Notes under the pieces: model-generated | The model's database searches: none | Seen by the model: the letters and a program-made list of their open reading frames with translations, nothing else | What the model was told of the DNA's origin: nothing | In this document: positions 5,146 to 6,170 of the stretch, piece by piece | Layout: each line of letters begins with the position of its first letter | Position numbering within the stretch: position 1 is the stretch's first letter | From: an uncultured Clostridia bacterium | GTDB taxonomy: Bacteria > Bacillota > Clostridia > Christensenellales > CAG-917 | Length of the DNA stretch: 6,170 bases | Reading direction: 5' to 3' | Assembly (NCBI GenBank): GCA_947174215.1 | Contig: CAMWIB010000066.1 | Coordinates: 1 to 6,170 of the forward strand | Made by a program: the position numbers and the translations under genes

Positions 5146-6170
5146 TATTTACCAATCTTAACGCGCGGGTCAACCACCGCATACATCAAGTCGCTGAATA
5201 GCGTACCGACAACCGTCAATATCGCCATAAACATATTATAACCCATTATAAACGGCACGTCCGCGACAAGCAGAGCGTCGTATGCTTTCTTACCTATACC
5301 GGGGATACTGAACACGGTTTCAGTAATCATTGCGCCGCCGAACAAGCTTGGCAAAATACCTGCCATAAGCGTGACGAGCGGTATCATAGTATTACGGAAC
5401 GCGTGCTTGTAAATAACCGTCCTTTCGCTCAAACCCTTAGCGCGAGCCGTACGTACGTAGTCGGCATTAAGTGCTTCGAGGGTGTTCGTTCTCGTATAAC
5501 GCATAAGCGAACCGATTGAAAGAACGACCAATACGAACATAGGCAAGACCATATGCCAGAGGTTATCGCCAAGTCTGGTTATCCAAGACGCGTCGACAGG
5601 CATGGACGCCGAGGCTATACCGCCGACGTCAAACCAACCGAGTCCGACTGAGAATACCCTTATCACAATTGCCGAAAGGAAGAAGGTTGGTAAGCTTATA
5701 CCAATCATTGCGAATATCGTAACGGTATAGTCAACAACGCCGTACTGTTTGGTTGCCGCCTTAATACCGAGCGGAATTGCAATGAGGAATTGCAAAATTG
5801 TAGCTATAAACGCGATTGCAAATGAGATGCCCATATTCTGGACGATGACGTCCGCAACGGGCTGGCTGTACTTAAAGGACATACCGAGGTCGCCTTTCAT
5901 CATATTGCCAAGCCAGTCGAAGTAGCCTTTCAATATTGCCTTCGCTTTATCGCCAGACGTAGCAAGACGGAAGTTCATACCAAGCTTTGTAACCGTGCCG
6001 CCGTATTTGCTGTCAAGAGTGACGATAATCTGTCTAATCTGGTCGTGCGACATACCTTCCGTTTCATCAAGTGTGAACGTACCGGTAACTTCCGGGACAA
6101 TCTCGGTGTTGAGCTGAATGAAAGAATCATCTTCCTTTATCTCGTTGCCGTCCTCGTCATACTTTGGAGG
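5145..6170 (-). CDS. oppB: Oligopeptide/dipeptide ABC importer permease OppB, 5' end outside window
   Basis: The second channel subunit. The frame is open to the right edge, so 341 residues are visible and the N-terminus with TM1 is missing. Visible features in order (numbered from the window edge): an external-loop segment (1 to about 110) including the family motif WLGNMMKGDLGMSF (86-99); TM2 about 114-136; TM3 about 147-172; a loop, then TM4 about 206-222; the coupling loop ADYVRTARAKGLSERTVIYK (236-255); TM5 about 263-281, followed by the motif ETVFSIPGIGKKAYDAL (284-300); TM6 about 311-333; and VVDPRVK at the C-terminus. Full family members are about 300-320 residues, yet 341 are present without TM1, so the first external loop is enlarged. 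The ATG at 6053 is internal: it lacks a good ribosome binding site and would start in mid-loop. It is probably the first transport gene of the operon. Confidence 0.92.
   Translation of the reverse strand, partial: PPKYDEDGNEIKEDDSFIQLNTEIVPEVTGTFTLDETEGMSHDQIRQIIVTLDSKYGGTVTKLGMNFRLATSGDKAKAILKGYFDWLGNMMKGDLGMSFKYSQPVADVIVQNMGISFAIAFIATILQFLIAIPLGIKAATKQYGVVDYTVTIFAMIGISLPTFFLSAIVIRVFSVGLGWFDVGGIASASMPVDASWITRLGDNLWHMVLPMFVLVVLSIGSLMRYTRTNTLEALNADYVRTARAKGLSERTVIYKHAFRNTMIPLVTLMAGILPSLFGGAMITETVFSIPGIGKKAYDALLVADVPFIMGYNMFMAILTVVGTLFSDLMYAVVDPRVKIGK

Noticed and set aside
4478..5161. A 227-codon plus-strand open frame antisense to oppC
   Set aside because: Its Ser/Phe-rich composition is what the complement of an acidic, Ser/Glu-rich coding stretch gives; there is no recognisable domain.
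6051..6053. ATG as start of a 302-residue OppB
   Set aside because: It would remove TM1 and start in mid-loop; the frame continues open through the window edge and the upstream ribosome binding site is weak.

Overview
The window looks like chromosome of a Gram-positive, Bacillota/Clostridia-like bacterium, probably host-associated or uncultured. This is an inference from strong AGGAGG-type ribosome binding sites, a consensus vegetative promoter, moderate base composition and the protein families present. TAG, TAA and TGA all end genes here and tryptophan is TGG, so the code is standard and this is not a Mycoplasma-type genome. Everything I can support lies on the minus strand.

Right to left (the direction of transcription), positions 6170 to 554 hold an oligopeptide/dipeptide-type ABC importer operon: oppB (permease, 5' end outside the window), oppC (permease), oppD (ATPase) and oppF (ATPase). 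The genes are tightly packed: 11 nt from oppB to oppC, 3 nt from oppC to oppD, and a 4-nt ATGA overlap from oppD to oppF. Each internal start has a strong ribosome binding site lying in or touching the end of the preceding gene. A 12-bp perfect hairpin at 472-500 follows oppF and is the likely operon terminator. No substrate-binding protein (OppA) is visible; it could lie upstream of oppB, outside the window.

The remaining left part (1-432) starts a separate transcription unit: a TTGACA-17 bp-TATAAT promoter, a 21-bp-period direct repeat overlapping its -35 box, a ribosome binding site, and the first 121 codons of a secreted protein with a signal peptide and what looks like a discoidin (F5/8 type C) domain start.

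The transporter core is ordinary, but its decoration is not. All four subunits carry extra segments compared with the usual family size. OppD has a lysine/arginine-rich N-terminal tail and an in-frame insertion of about 255 residues inside its nucleotide-binding domain, between Walker A and the Q-loop, with three copies of a ~34-residue module and a pair of ~14-residue repeats. OppF has an ~85-residue strongly acidic N-terminal tail ending in a CxxxCxxCxxxC cluster. OppC has an ~150-residue mostly acidic cytoplasmic N-terminal tail with a lysine-rich helix-like stretch. OppB has an enlarged first external loop. ATPase motifs are intact in both NBDs, so the transporter is predicted to be functional. 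The added segments are the part worth a second look: a candidate regulatory, assembly or localisation layer on a common importer. What they do cannot be told from the sequence.
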